DNA of 64,000 nucleotides from Lacimicrobium alkaliphilum (GTDB taxonomy: Bacteria > Pseudomonadota > Gammaproteobacteria > Enterobacterales > Alteromonadaceae): NCBI RefSeq assembly GCF_002591895.1, contig NZ_NISX01000010.1, positions 104,945-168,944 of the forward strand. Direction: 5' to 3'. The notes beneath the pieces were generated by a model. It had not been told where the DNA came from. It was given only the letters and a program-made list of their open reading frames with translations, and did no database searches. Positions 25,085-33,967 of this stretch are shown piece by piece. Made by a program: the position numbers and the translations under genes. Numbering within the stretch: the stretch's first letter is position 1; every line of letters starts with the position of its first letter.

Positions 25085-26851
25085 TCAGTCCTGCTTTTCA
25101 GCCTTTTTCACTTCGATAGCCAGCTCCTGCAAAGCCTGGGGATTGGCCGCGGAAGGAGCATCGGTAAGCGGACAGGCAGCAGTGGTAGTCTTGGGAAAAG
25201 CCATCACATCACGAATAGAAGTCGCACCGGTCATCAGCATCACCATGCGATCCAATCCAAACGCCAGGCCCGCATGAGGAGGCGCACCATACTTCAGCGC
25301 CTCCAGTAAAAAGCCGAATTTGAGTTCCGCTTCTTCGTCAGAGATACCCAGGATACGGAACACTTCAGCCTGCATACTCTGATCATGAATACGTACCGAT
25401 CCCCCACCCAGCTCAACCCCGTTTAACACCATATCGTAGGCATTCGACAAGGCATTGACCGGATCGGCAGCCAGTTGTTCGGCAGTGAGGTCTCGGGGCG
25501 CGGTAAAGGGGTGATGCAGCGCATAAAGCTCACCTTCAACTTCCTCGAACATGGGGAAGTCCACCACCCACAATGGTTTCCATTCACCTTGCAGCAGATC
25601 CATATCTTCACCGAGCTTCAGACGCAAAGCGCCCAGAGCTTCTGTCACTACGGTGGCTGAATCAGCTCCAAACAGCAGAATGTCGCCGCTCTGTGCCCCG
25701 GTGCGCTCCAACAACCCGCTGGCGACATTTTCGCCAAGGAATTTAAGGATAGGTGATTGCAATCCATCGATACCGGCATCTTTATCATTCACCTTCAGCC
25801 AGGCAAGCCCTTTGGCTCCATAAACACCGGCAAACTTGGCATAGTCATCGAGCTGCTTGCGCGACAGACCTGCACCACCCGGCACCCGGATCACGGCTAC
25901 CCGGCCTTTGGCGTCATTTGCCGGACCGGAGAAGACCTTAAACTCAACATCTTTAACCAGGTCAGCCACATCAATCAGCTCCAGCGGATTCCGCAAATCC
26001 GGCTTGTCAGAGCCAAAGCGGCGCATCGCATCCGCATAGGTCATTTGCGGAAAGTCGCCTAACTCTACATCCAGTAACTCTTTAAAAATACTGCGTATCA
26101 TCCCTTCGGTAATCGACATTACCCCATCAGCATCGAGGAATGAGGTTTCCAGATCGATCTGGGTAAATTCAGGCTGGCGATCGGCGCGCAGATCTTCATC
26201 ACGGAAACATTTGACGATCTGATAATACTTGTCCATACCCGACATCATCAGCAGTTGCTTGAACAACTGTGGTGACTGCGGCAGAGCAAAAAATTCACCT
26301 TTATGAGTGCGGCTGGGTACCAGATAATCCCTGGCCCCCTCCGGCGTGGCTTTGGTCAGAATGGGGGTTTCAATATCCAGAAAACCTTCTCGCTCCAGAT
26401 AGCGACGCACAGCACCGGTGACTTTGGCGCGGAACATCAGACGCTGTGTCATCAGCGGGCGGCGCAAGTCCAGATAACGGTATTTGAGGCGTTGCTCTTC
26501 GGAGTTTTCCTGATTGGAGTCCAGTGGCAGGGGGGCAGATTTGCTTAATATCGTCAGCTCTTTGCCGAGGATTTCAATCTCACCGGTAGACATGTCCTTG
26601 TTGACCTGCCCTTCAGGGCGGGCACGCACCAGACCTTTTATCTGTACGCAAAACTCATTGCGTACCTTGTTAGCCTGTTCAAAAACCTGGGCCAGGTCAG
26701 GGTCATACACAACCTGCACAATACCCTGGCGATCCCGCAGATCGAGAAAAATCACCCCACCGAGATCCCGGCGTCGGTTTACCCAGCCACAGAGTGTCAC
26801 GTCCTGCCCGGTGTAAGATGCATTGATATTGCCGCAATAATCTGTGCGCAT
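25085..26851 (-). CDS. aspS: Aspartyl-tRNA synthetase
   Basis: 588 residues, bacterial-type class IIb synthetase. It has an N-terminal OB anticodon-binding domain ([21 protein letters not shown]). Motif 2 is [18 protein letters not shown], the GAD insertion domain lies at about 290-410, and motif 3 is [12 protein letters not shown]. It heads the conserved minus-strand series aspS-nudB-yebC-ruvCAB. The 295-base gap upstream has a TATACT (27111-27106, minus strand) that could be its -10, with a poor -35. Confidence 0.98.
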   Translation of the reverse strand: MRTDYCGNINASYTGQDVTLCGWVNRRRDLGGVIFLDLRDRQGIVQVVYDPDLAQVFEQANKVRNEFCVQIKGLVRARPEGQVNKDMSTGEIEILGKELTILSKSAPLPLDSNQENSEEQRLKYRYLDLRRPLMTQRLMFRAKVTGAVRRYLEREGFLDIETPILTKATPEGARDYLVPSRTHKGEFFALPQSPQLFKQLLMMSGMDKYYQIVKCFRDEDLRADRQPEFTQIDLETSFLDADGVMSITEGMIRSIFKELLDVELGDFPQMTYADAMRRFGSDKPDLRNPLELIDVADLVKDVEFKVFSGPANDAKGRVAVIRVPGGAGLSRKQLDDYAKFAGVYGAKGLAWLKVNDKDAGIDGLQSPILKFLGENVASGLLERTGAQSGDILLFGADSATVVTEALGALRLKLGEDMDLLQGEWKPLWVVDFPMFEEVEGELYALHHPFTAPRDLTAEQLAADPVNALSNAYDMVLNGVELGGGSVRIHDQSMQAEVFRILGISDEEAELKFGFLLEALKYGAPPHAGLAFGLDRMVMLMTGATSIRDVMAFPKTTTAACPLTDAPSAANPQALQELAIEVKKAEKQD

Positions 26852-27146
26852 GAAACTACCTGTCTATGTTTAAAAACGGCCCGATAAGCACCAGTAACCC
26901 TGTGCCAGCGGGCATCGTTAGATTGCCTGCCCCCGGATTTCGCCAGACGTGACAACGTATCTCTGTGATTCGGGTCTGCACAATGAAAAACCCTGTGGCC
27001 ACCTTGTTGGCTTTAACACAATTTTTCATCTAACCAGATCAATCATCAGGACGCGCTATCGACCGCGCAGCAACTACCGGATTCAGCGTAAAATAAAGGC
27101 CGCATAGTATACCCAAAATGAGCGATTATGCGAGTTCGAAGGCCGG

Positions 27147-28013
27147 CTAATTTGCCGAGTTATCATGCACAGTAGCCGAGTCAGAAACAAAGGTCATTAC
27201 CTCTTTCCACCAGCGCTGTTGAGGGGAATAGGGCCAGCTGTTATGGGTGGCATCGTCAAAGCGCCAGAGTGATTTCTTTGCCGCCAGTGCATCATACAAC
27301 GCCAGACTGTGTCTGTTGGGTATCACTTTGTCTTTTCCGGCCACCAGAATGACCACGGGCTTATCAAAGCCGGACAGGTTTTTGATGCTGTTGTACCTGT
27401 CTTTGATCAGCCAATGAACCGGCAGATACCAGTAATGATGCTGAGCCAGATTGGTCAATGAATCCCAGGGGGCCATAAGTATCACCCCAGCCACAGCTGA
27501 TTCTTCGGGCAACCTGGCGACAATTGATGCCACAACTCCCGCGCCCAGTGATTCCCCCCACAGATACACCGGGCCGTCAAAGTGCTGTTGCACCTTGTTC
27601 AGTGTTTCCAGGCCGTCCTCGGTCAGAGTGTGCTGATCAGGCTTTCCGGGTCTGCCGCCATAACCGGGATATTCCACTAACAGCACCCTGTAACCCTGTC
27701 GCTTGAGAGCCTCGGCGTAATAGCTGCGGTGCCAGGCTGCCCCGGCATTACCGTGAAATACCAGCACCGTACCTTGTTGCTGCGCTGTTTCGCCAGTCAG
27801 ATAACCTCTGAAATCCTGTTCAGGCCAGACCCGCAATGCCAGATCTTCAAGCTGACGCTCACTTGCTCTGGATTGGTCAGGGAAATAGAGTAATCGTTGC
27901 TGCAGCAGATAGACTGCTGCCAGCAACAACAAATAGGCAAACAATATGAATAAAAATAGTCGCAGTATCAGCAGATAAGCGAACAGGATAAAAGCCAATA
28001 GCCGCAACATCAT
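27147..28013 (-). CDS. Alpha/beta hydrolase, YfhR/ABHD13-like
   Basis: 288 residues. An N-terminal hydrophobic hairpin (about 5-38) anchors an alpha/beta hydrolase domain. The oxyanion segment is VFHGNAG, the nucleophile elbow GESLG, the acid probably the aspartate in VAGKDKVIP and the base the histidine in DATHNSWP. It resembles YfhR/BEM46-type hydrolases with unknown physiological substrate. The anchor contains FILFAYLL twice, 14 residues apart. It overlaps the upstream binding-protein gene by four bases. Confidence 0.88.
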   Translation of the reverse strand: MMLRLLAFILFAYLLILRLFLFILFAYLLLLAAVYLLQQRLLYFPDQSRASERQLEDLALRVWPEQDFRGYLTGETAQQQGTVLVFHGNAGAAWHRSYYAEALKRQGYRVLLVEYPGYGGRPGKPDQHTLTEDGLETLNKVQQHFDGPVYLWGESLGAGVVASIVARLPEESAVAGVILMAPWDSLTNLAQHHYWYLPVHWLIKDRYNSIKNLSGFDKPVVILVAGKDKVIPNRHSLALYDALAAKKSLWRFDDATHNSWPYSPQQRWWKEVMTFVSDSATVHDNSAN

Positions 28014-28789
28014 TCGTCTTCGCCGGGCCTGGCGTATCCGCCCATAATCAGATCTTCCCGGTATTGTTCGAGCAGGCCTTTTTTCTTCAGTTTATCCAGC
28101 CCCCGATTAAAAAGATCTCGCCATCTCTCACTTCCGGCATTGCGTTTAGGAAACAACAGGTGACCGGTTTTTTCACTCAATGGGGGTTGTAATGTTTCTA
28201 TCCGGTTTGCCTGTTCCGGGGCAAACAGCCCATGCACCAGGTTCCAGCCCACCAGTTCCTGAACGGGAAACAGATCAATACGCTCAAGCAACAGCATTTT
28301 AATATTCTGGGTGTCAGTATTCACCACAGATATTCTGTGTGGGTTGGCGTTAGCATATTCCCACAGCGCCTGCGTGTAGGTATAGCTGCGCGACAGCCCG
28401 ATTCTCAGATCATCAAAATCCGCCAACTCATCCCAGTGCAGAGGCCGCCCGGATTTACGACGGAAAAATACCACCTTTTCTTTGGTCAGAGGAGTACTGA
28501 GCAAAAAATCTGCCTGATGTTTGGGGTCCTGATACCAGTACGACGTCGCCGCATAATCCCCCTTTTTCGCCCCTTCGTAACTTCTGGCCCAGGGTTGGTA
28601 AATAAAGCTCACCTGAATCCCCATTTCCCCAAATGCACTGCGCACCACATGATTGACATAACCGTCCTGGGGCAAAGACGCAGAGGTATATGGCGGCCAT
28701 TCCCCGGTAGCTATATCAATACTCTCCTGCGCACCGGACAAGGGCATCCACAGGCTCAGTAAAACACAAGGAAGAGCGAATATTTTCAA
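28010..28789 (-). CDS. Periplasmic solute-binding protein family 3-like
   Basis: 259 residues. Signal peptide (to about residue 20, …PLSGA), then a family 3 substrate-binding fold: IDIATGEWPPYT, GYVNHVVRSAFGEMGI, WARSYEGAKKGDYAAT. Stand-alone proteins like this without permease genes are frequent in Alteromonadales, and their ligands are not known. It lacks a transporter partner here and is instead coupled (ATGA overlap) to the hydrolase. Confidence 0.85.
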   Translation of the reverse strand: MKIFALPCVLLSLWMPLSGAQESIDIATGEWPPYTSASLPQDGYVNHVVRSAFGEMGIQVSFIYQPWARSYEGAKKGDYAATSYWYQDPKHQADFLLSTPLTKEKVVFFRRKSGRPLHWDELADFDDLRIGLSRSYTYTQALWEYANANPHRISVVNTDTQNIKMLLLERIDLFPVQELVGWNLVHGLFAPEQANRIETLQPPLSEKTGHLLFPKRNAGSERWRDLFNRGLDKLKKKGLLEQYREDLIMGGYARPGEDE

Positions 28790-29001
28790 TCTCTTAACTC
28801 ACTATTGTCAGATTGCATCTATTATTCAAACATAGCGTAAATCACGGCTTCAGCGAGCCACTTTTTAAGTCTCATAGCCTGTTGTTGCCCATGACTGTCA
28901 GAGCAGATGGCAAGCATACCCGGGATACTTTGAATGGAAATTCAGCACGTTCCCACTTAAAGCATTGCGTTGTGTCAACAAAGCACATAACTTATACGAG
29001 T

Positions 29002-29026
29002 GGTGAGCTTTATCCTCCAGCTCACC
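29002..29026 (+). promoter_or_regulatory. Hairpin in the leader of the diguanylate cyclase gene
   Basis: GGTGAGCT (29002-29009) pairs perfectly with AGCTCACC (29019-29026), ending 48 bases before the start codon. It has no U tract and does not match a GEMM cyclic-di-GMP riboswitch. It could affect translation or be incidental. The rest of 28790-29074 shows nothing recognisable. Confidence 0.3.
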
Positions 29027-29074
29027 GAGTAATATCCGATACAGTAACATGGCAACAAACACAGGAATTATCGA

Positions 29075-30868
29075 TTGCCTTTGCGGTTAGTGATCATTAT
29101 CCCCTTTACGCTGCTGTTTACTCTGGCGACGGCAATCATCAGTGGTATATTGCTGTATAATAACCATGCAGCCTCCAGAGAGGCGGCGCAGCAGTCAATG
29201 GTGCAATACACTGACAGTATGGCAGATTATGTGTCTGGTCTGGTGGCGCCCCTGCACCAGATCGTCCGGGTTAATCGTGACGCACTGTCAAACGGCAGCC
29301 TCGATATTCACAGACCGGCGTCGCTGGCCGCCCCGCTACTCAGACAAATGCGCCTGTACAAACACCTGACCTTTATCTCGGTTGCCAGTACCGATGGACG
29401 CTATATTGCATCGGCCCGGGATCCGGACTCTCAGCAGCCTCCCCATCTGGCAGTTAATTTTATCAGTAGCAACGCTGAACTGGGCGCTCACCGGCCCACA
29501 GAACAGGATCTGATTGGTCAACGAATTACCCAATTACCCCCTTATGATCCCCGCCAGCGGCCCTTTTATATATCCGCAATACACGCCCATCCCGATATCA
29601 GCTGGGGTAATATCAGCCGCTATATTGGTTTTCCTGTTTTTGGCCTTGGCGTGTCAGCAACCATTACCAACGAAGAGGGCGAAATTCTCGGTGTCAGTGC
29701 CACCGGAATGGCATTAACACAAATCAGCGACTTTCTGGCCTCACTGGTGGCTGAAGATCGGGGCTATGCCTTTATCGCCGAGTCAGATGGCACGCTGGTT
29801 GCCACATCGGCTCCGGATATGCCCTTAACCAGTGCAGAAGATGACACACACCGGCTGAAGCTGAGCGCACATCCATCACCGTTACTGCAAACAATTGGCA
29901 AACTAACGCAACAACAACAGATTTCTGAGAGCATTGATATCAGCGGTGAGCTTTATCTGCTCAACCTGCAAAAGCTGGAGCTGGGGTTTGGCAATAGCTG
30001 GTGGCTCGGCGTGGTGATACCGGAGCAGACCTTTACCAGTGCCGTTATTCAAAGTACTTATCGTGCCGTGACTTTAATTGTTCTGATGCTGGTATTGATC
30101 ACGCTGGTCGGCTTTTATCTGGCCCATAGTATTGCTAGCCCCATCAGTAAAATCGCCTCTCTGGCCCAGTCCGGATCACTTTCTGGTTTACAAAGTCTGC
30201 CCCAAAAAAATACCCTTATCCGCGAAGTGACATACCTTTCAGATACGGTACGTAGTCTGGCCAGCGAACTTCAAAAGGCAATCACAGAGCTGGAGTCCAG
30301 AGTAAAAAAACGTACCGCCGCCTTGCGTAAGGCCAACCTTAAACTGAAAAAACAATCCCGTCAGGATGGCCTCACCGGTATTGCTAACCGGCGTACTTTC
30401 GATGAAACAATCGACCAGGAGTGGAAACGGGCAGTGCGCCACCGCCACCCCCTTTCTATGATCATCGCAGATATTGATTACTTCAAATCATTCAATGATC
30501 ATTATGGTCACCAAAAAGGCGATGATGCCCTCAAAGCCGTAGCAAAAGCGCTGGACCAGCAACCACAACGGCCCGGAGAGACTGTATGCAGATATGGTGG
30601 TGAAGAGTTTGCGGTGATCCTGCCTCAGACAGATGAACAAGGTGCCACAGAAATGGCAGAGAAAATGCGTCAGGCCATTATTGATCTGAACCTTGAACGG
30701 GACGATATCGACGAACATGATCGCGTCACTCTGAGTCTGGGTATTGCTACTATCATTCCGGATAACAATGACAAAGTCAGTACCCTGTTCAAGCAAGCCG
30801 ATCGGCGGCTTTACCAAGCCAAAGAAGCCGGACGTAATCGCACAAAAACGGGCAAAAAAGACAGTTAA
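29075..30868 (+). CDS. Membrane diguanylate cyclase with periplasmic Cache sensor
   Basis: 597 residues. TM1 at about 5-27, a double-Cache-like periplasmic sensor (about 30-315, with WWLGVVIPEQTF at its end) and TM2 at about 327-350. A HAMP-like/coiled-coil linker leads to a GGDEF domain from about 430 (DGLTGIANRRTFDE, DIDYFKSFND). The active-site loop is YGGEEF, a functional variant. The product-inhibition site position reads RPGE rather than RxxD, so feedback by cyclic di-GMP may be reduced. The start is TTG 29075 with AGGA eight bases upstream. It makes cyclic di-GMP in response to an unknown extracellular ligand. Confidence 0.93.
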   Translation: MPLRLVIIIPFTLLFTLATAIISGILLYNNHAASREAAQQSMVQYTDSMADYVSGLVAPLHQIVRVNRDALSNGSLDIHRPASLAAPLLRQMRLYKHLTFISVASTDGRYIASARDPDSQQPPHLAVNFISSNAELGAHRPTEQDLIGQRITQLPPYDPRQRPFYISAIHAHPDISWGNISRYIGFPVFGLGVSATITNEEGEILGVSATGMALTQISDFLASLVAEDRGYAFIAESDGTLVATSAPDMPLTSAEDDTHRLKLSAHPSPLLQTIGKLTQQQQISESIDISGELYLLNLQKLELGFGNSWWLGVVIPEQTFTSAVIQSTYRAVTLIVLMLVLITLVGFYLAHSIASPISKIASLAQSGSLSGLQSLPQKNTLIREVTYLSDTVRSLASELQKAITELESRVKKRTAALRKANLKLKKQSRQDGLTGIANRRTFDETIDQEWKRAVRHRHPLSMIIADIDYFKSFNDHYGHQKGDDALKAVAKALDQQPQRPGETVCRYGGEEFAVILPQTDEQGATEMAEKMRQAIIDLNLERDDIDEHDRVTLSLGIATIIPDNNDKVSTLFKQADRRLYQAKEAGRNRTKTGKKDS

Positions 30869-30959
30869 AAAAGACCAGGAACCTGCCCAAAAAACATAAA
30901 ATTCAGTGTAATAACAACATAGCTGAAAAGCACTCGAACAGACTCGCTGCTTTTGCTAT

Positions 30960-31133
30960 TCAGACATCAGCAGGAAATAACTGTTTGCCGTTATGTTTTA
31001 CCCTATACGCAGCCTGAACAGTTTGAGGGTGCCCGATGTAGGTGATTTTTCCATCGGGTTGAGTGGTGGAGAGAATATTGGCGTGTTTTTGCAAGGGTTC
31101 TTCTATCTGTGTAACAGGTCCATTGTCCTTCAT
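30960..31133 (-). CDS. 57-residue PAS-like mini-protein, or relic of an Aer-type receptor
   Basis: ATG at 31133 has AGAGG four bases upstream and the frame ends with TGA at 30962-30960. It begins MKDNGPVTQIEEPL and continues ANILSTTQPDGKITYIG. This is the start of the PAS domain of Aer-like or PAS-containing chemoreceptors (typically …NGPVTxxExPF…NxxSTTDxxGxITYxN). After about 35 residues the similarity stops and the protein ends. It may be a 3'-truncated gene whose N-terminus kept its ribosome site, or a free-standing small protein. An FNR box lies 147 bases upstream of its start, in the shared region with the MFS gene. Confidence 0.5.
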   Translation of the reverse strand: MKDNGPVTQIEEPLQKHANILSTTQPDGKITYIGHPQTVQAAYRVKHNGKQLFPADV

Positions 31134-31279
31134 AAGGCCTCTCAGGGTAATTCTATTATTATTGGCACTCTATTTTTTATTTATAATTAAATATAAAAAA
31201 TGAATAAAAATTCATTAACCATAGTTTACATAGGGTTATTAATCTTTGATCAGTTCATCTGTACAAATTGTAACCGCCC

Positions 31280-31293
31280 TTGATCCAGATCAA
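31280..31293. promoter_or_regulatory. FNR (anaerobic regulator) binding site
   Basis: TTGATCCAGATCAA matches the FNR consensus TTGAT-N4-ATCAA at every defined position. It lies between the divergent small PAS-like frame and the MFS gene. A further dyad ATCATTTAATGAT follows about 10 bases later. Regulation of one or both neighbours by oxygen supply is a fair inference. The rest of the AT-rich gap 30869-31435 shows no other gene. Confidence 0.6.
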
Positions 31294-31435
31294 TCGGCGA
31301 TCATTTAATGATCAGATGTAAACTGGAATTTTCAGTTTTTTTTCTATCTCAATTGTTAATCAGTGAATCAGTCATGTCCGTGCCTTGTTCACTTTGGTAA
31401 GCTATTTTTACTGACCATCCATCGACAGATAGAAA

Positions 31436-32725
31436 ATGAAAATAACGGATATTTATCAACTGATTGATGCGGAGCACGAAGGCCGTGCCTGCAAGGATCT
31501 GGATGAAAAAGCCTGTAATCAGGTACCGGGTAATTTTCTGCTTATCACTGCCTGTCTGGTGCTGACCAAATTAGGTGACTTACTCGCCTCACCCAAAATC
31601 GTCCTGACCTGGCTGTTGGGTAGTATCGGCGCACCTGCGGCAATAATCTCTATGTTGGTACCGATAAGGGAGTCCGGTTCTCTGATCCCGCAGCTGGCGA
31701 TTGGTGCCTGGGTGCGCCGCCATCCAAAACGCAAGGCATTCTGGCTCACCGGGAGCCTGCTTCAGGGGGTATGTGTAATCTGCATGGCACTGGCCATCTG
31801 GACACTGAATGCGCTGCAGGCCGGCATGTCGGTACTGTTGTTACTGGTAATATTCAGTCTTGCCAGAGGCATGTGTTCTGTAACCATCAAAGATATTCAG
31901 GGTAAAACCATCCCTAAAAAACGCCGCGGCCGACTTTCTGGTATCGCCAGCACCATTTCCGGGGCAATCACGGTCATCATCAGCCTGGCTTTTTTCTCCG
32001 GCACTGAAGATCCTACGGTCACGTTTTACAACCTGTTATTAGTATTGGCTGGCCTGCTTTGGATCTTTGCCAGCATAATTTTTATGTTGGTGGACGAGCA
32101 ACCCGGCGAAACCTCAGGAGGGAAAAACGCCATCCGGGAAGGCTGGAATAATCTGTCACTGATGAAAACAGACGCTGACTTTCGACACTTTGTCGTATCA
32201 AGAGCCTTGTTGATGGGCTCGGCGTTAGCCTCGCCATTTATTCTGCTACTGGCGCAACAAAAAGCCGGTACGCCAGCATTATTTGCATCGTTTTTGCTGG
32301 CATCCAGTCTGGGGGCCAGTCTGTCAGCCAGTATCTGGGGGGTGATGGCAGATACGTCCAGCCGCCAGGTCATGTTTCGTGGTGGACTCATCGCCGCATT
32401 GTGCTGTCTGGCGTTGTTTGTGGTGGAGGTATTAATGTCAGAGCAGAATGTGTATCTGTATGCGGTATTTTACTTTGTACTCAGTGTTGCTCACTCTGGT
32501 GTCAGAATTGGTCGTCAGACTTATCTGGTAGATATGGCGGGGGGTGTAAAACGCACCGACTATGTCTCAGTCAGCAACAGCCTGATCGGAGTACTATTGT
32601 TGCTGTTTGGCGCACTGACATCAGTGATTGCCAGTTATTCACTGCCTGCGGTAGTACTGATATTGGGTTTATCAGGCCTTTTTGGCGCCATCAGCACCTG
32701 GAAAATGAAGGAAGTGGAAGGTTAA
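31436..32725 (+). CDS. MFS transporter
   Basis: 429 residues with about twelve hydrophobic segments and the basic cytoplasmic loop after TM2-TM3 (RRHPKRKAFW) typical of the major facilitator superfamily. The N-terminus is cytoplasmic and acidic, with DLDEKACNQVPGNFLL just before TM1. The substrate is unknown. The start is ATG with AGAAA only, so its ribosome site is weak. An FNR box is centred about 150 bases upstream. The 3' end overlaps the convergent TerB-like gene by four bases. Confidence 0.85.
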   Translation: MKITDIYQLIDAEHEGRACKDLDEKACNQVPGNFLLITACLVLTKLGDLLASPKIVLTWLLGSIGAPAAIISMLVPIRESGSLIPQLAIGAWVRRHPKRKAFWLTGSLLQGVCVICMALAIWTLNALQAGMSVLLLLVIFSLARGMCSVTIKDIQGKTIPKKRRGRLSGIASTISGAITVIISLAFFSGTEDPTVTFYNLLLVLAGLLWIFASIIFMLVDEQPGETSGGKNAIREGWNNLSLMKTDADFRHFVVSRALLMGSALASPFILLLAQQKAGTPALFASFLLASSLGASLSASIWGVMADTSSRQVMFRGGLIAALCCLALFVVEVLMSEQNVYLYAVFYFVLSVAHSGVRIGRQTYLVDMAGGVKRTDYVSVSNSLIGVLLLLFGALTSVIASYSLPAVVLILGLSGLFGAISTWKMKEVEG

Positions 32726-33183
32726 CCTTTTTCGTCGTTCGCCTGCTGAGCCCTGAGCTTGGCCTGAATAAACTGGCTGTGGGGTAAATACAACAGATCG
32801 GCGATACGGCGGATAATATGCTCTTCATGAGGGTCGAGATGATCATCGGCGTAGGCCAGTTGCCAGAGGTTTTCCAGAATAAGGTTTTTTTGCTCTGCCT
32901 CACAACGCGCATTCACCAAACGGGTAAAACTCACCAGATCAGCCGCATGTTTCGCTTCATCGCCCGAACTGTGAATCAACTCTTTGGCCTGGGACTCGCA
33001 GAGCTGAAACTGGCTCATCAGCATGGATTGCATTAACGCCTGCTCCTGCTCATCCAGATCGTGATCGGCCCGAATCACTTCACAGTAAAGTACCGCGGTA
33101 GCCAGATCCAGTTGCAGTTCATTCTCATCGTCAGGACGACTATTGAGGTTGTCCTCCAGCCAGCTCTTTAACTTAGTTATCAT
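32722..33183 (-). CDS. TerB-like (tellurite resistance family) protein
   Basis: 153 residues, all alpha. It has the TerB/DjlA-type helical repeat with acidic clusters: LATAVLYCEVIRADHDLDEQEQ in the first half and LWQLAYADDHLDPHEEHIIRRIADLL in the second. These Asp/Glu sites bind metal in TerB homologues. Its start lies inside the end of the EAL gene (11-base overlap), so the two proteins are made together. No other ter genes are present, so tellurite resistance should not be assumed. Confidence 0.85.
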   Translation of the reverse strand: MITKLKSWLEDNLNSRPDDENELQLDLATAVLYCEVIRADHDLDEQEQALMQSMLMSQFQLCESQAKELIHSSGDEAKHAADLVSFTRLVNARCEAEQKNLILENLWQLAYADDHLDPHEEHIIRRIADLLYLPHSQFIQAKLRAQQANDEKG

Positions 33184-33925
33184 AAATATTCTTCATTACA
33201 TCTTCCATGGTTGCCAGTTGCATAAATTGCGGTTTTGCCAGGAAATACCCCTGCATATAGCGGATCCCCTGCGCCTTGAGATAATTAAACTCTTCGCGTG
33301 TCTCAACGCCTTCAGCAAGCACCGTAATATCCAGCAGTTCTGACGTTAACACAATCCCCTTGATTATGGCCTGCTTAGCCTTGTCCTGATGAATATTACG
33401 AATCAGTTGCATGTCGAGTTTGATAATATCAGGCTGAAACTGCGCCAGCAGGTTAAGGCCGGCGAAACCCTCACCGAAATCATCTATCGCGGTCAGAAAC
33501 CCCCTTGTCTGGTAAGTTCTGAATATTTCAACAATTTTTCCACTATCTACGCGCTCGTGCTCTGTCACTTCGAAGATGATTTTTTCCCTAGGGAAATCAT
33601 ATTTCTTTGCAGCTTTGAGGGTGAATTGCAGACAAGCTTCAGGTTCATATACCGCATTGGGTAAGAAATTAATACTCAGTCGCTGTTTGCAGCCCAGTTC
33701 AGCGGCAAATCTTATCGCCGTTGTACGGCAGGTTTGATCGAAGCTGTATCGGTTTTCATCAGTCACCCTGGAGAGAATTTCCCAGGCACCTTCGCCATTT
33801 TCACCACGCACAAGGGCTTCATGAGCAAAAATGGACTCCTCTACCACATCAACAATGGGCTGATAGGCCATGGCGATGGAAAAATCTAACGGCACATCAC
33901 AATCACAACTGTCGCAAGGTCGCAT
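33173..33925 (-). CDS. EAL-domain cyclic-di-GMP phosphodiesterase with Cys-rich N-terminus
   Basis: 250 residues, a stand-alone EAL domain. The signature HEALVRG is at 35-41 (E36), the metal ligands are in INFLPN, FEVTEHE and DDFG (D148, D149), K169 follows and AEGVE is at 204-208. It should therefore be catalytically competent and hydrolyse cyclic di-GMP to pGpG. The N-terminus is MRPCDSCDCD, a CxxCxC cluster before the domain that could bind a metal or sense redox state. It overlaps the TerB-like gene by 11 bases. Confidence 0.92.
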   Translation of the reverse strand: MRPCDSCDCDVPLDFSIAMAYQPIVDVVEESIFAHEALVRGENGEGAWEILSRVTDENRYSFDQTCRTTAIRFAAELGCKQRLSINFLPNAVYEPEACLQFTLKAAKKYDFPREKIIFEVTEHERVDSGKIVEIFRTYQTRGFLTAIDDFGEGFAGLNLLAQFQPDIIKLDMQLIRNIHQDKAKQAIIKGIVLTSELLDITVLAEGVETREEFNYLKAQGIRYMQGYFLAKPQFMQLATMEDVMKNIYDN

Positions 33926-33967
33926 AGAATATTCCTGACTTGTGATAAATTACTGAAATATAGAATA

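Noticed and set aside
26852..27146. tRNA gene, T-box or other structured RNA upstream of aspS
   Set aside because: No cloverleaf, no T-box core sequence and no strong terminator were found; only a possible -10.
28790..29074. Cyclic-di-GMP riboswitch before the diguanylate cyclase
   Set aside because: Only a simple hairpin is present; the conserved GEMM core and tetraloop-receptor parts are absent.
28813..29160. 115-codon open frame upstream of and overlapping the diguanylate cyclase
   Set aside because: No recognisable domain, no ribosome site, and its 3' part is the cyclase gene in another frame.
30993..31190. 65-codon plus-strand frame in the diguanylate cyclase/MFS gap
   Set aside because: It is antisense to the PAS-like minus-strand frame, which has a better ribosome site and a recognisable start.
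32722..33183. Tellurite resistance operon
   Set aside because: Only a TerB-like domain protein is present, coupled to an EAL protein; no terC, terD or other ter genes.
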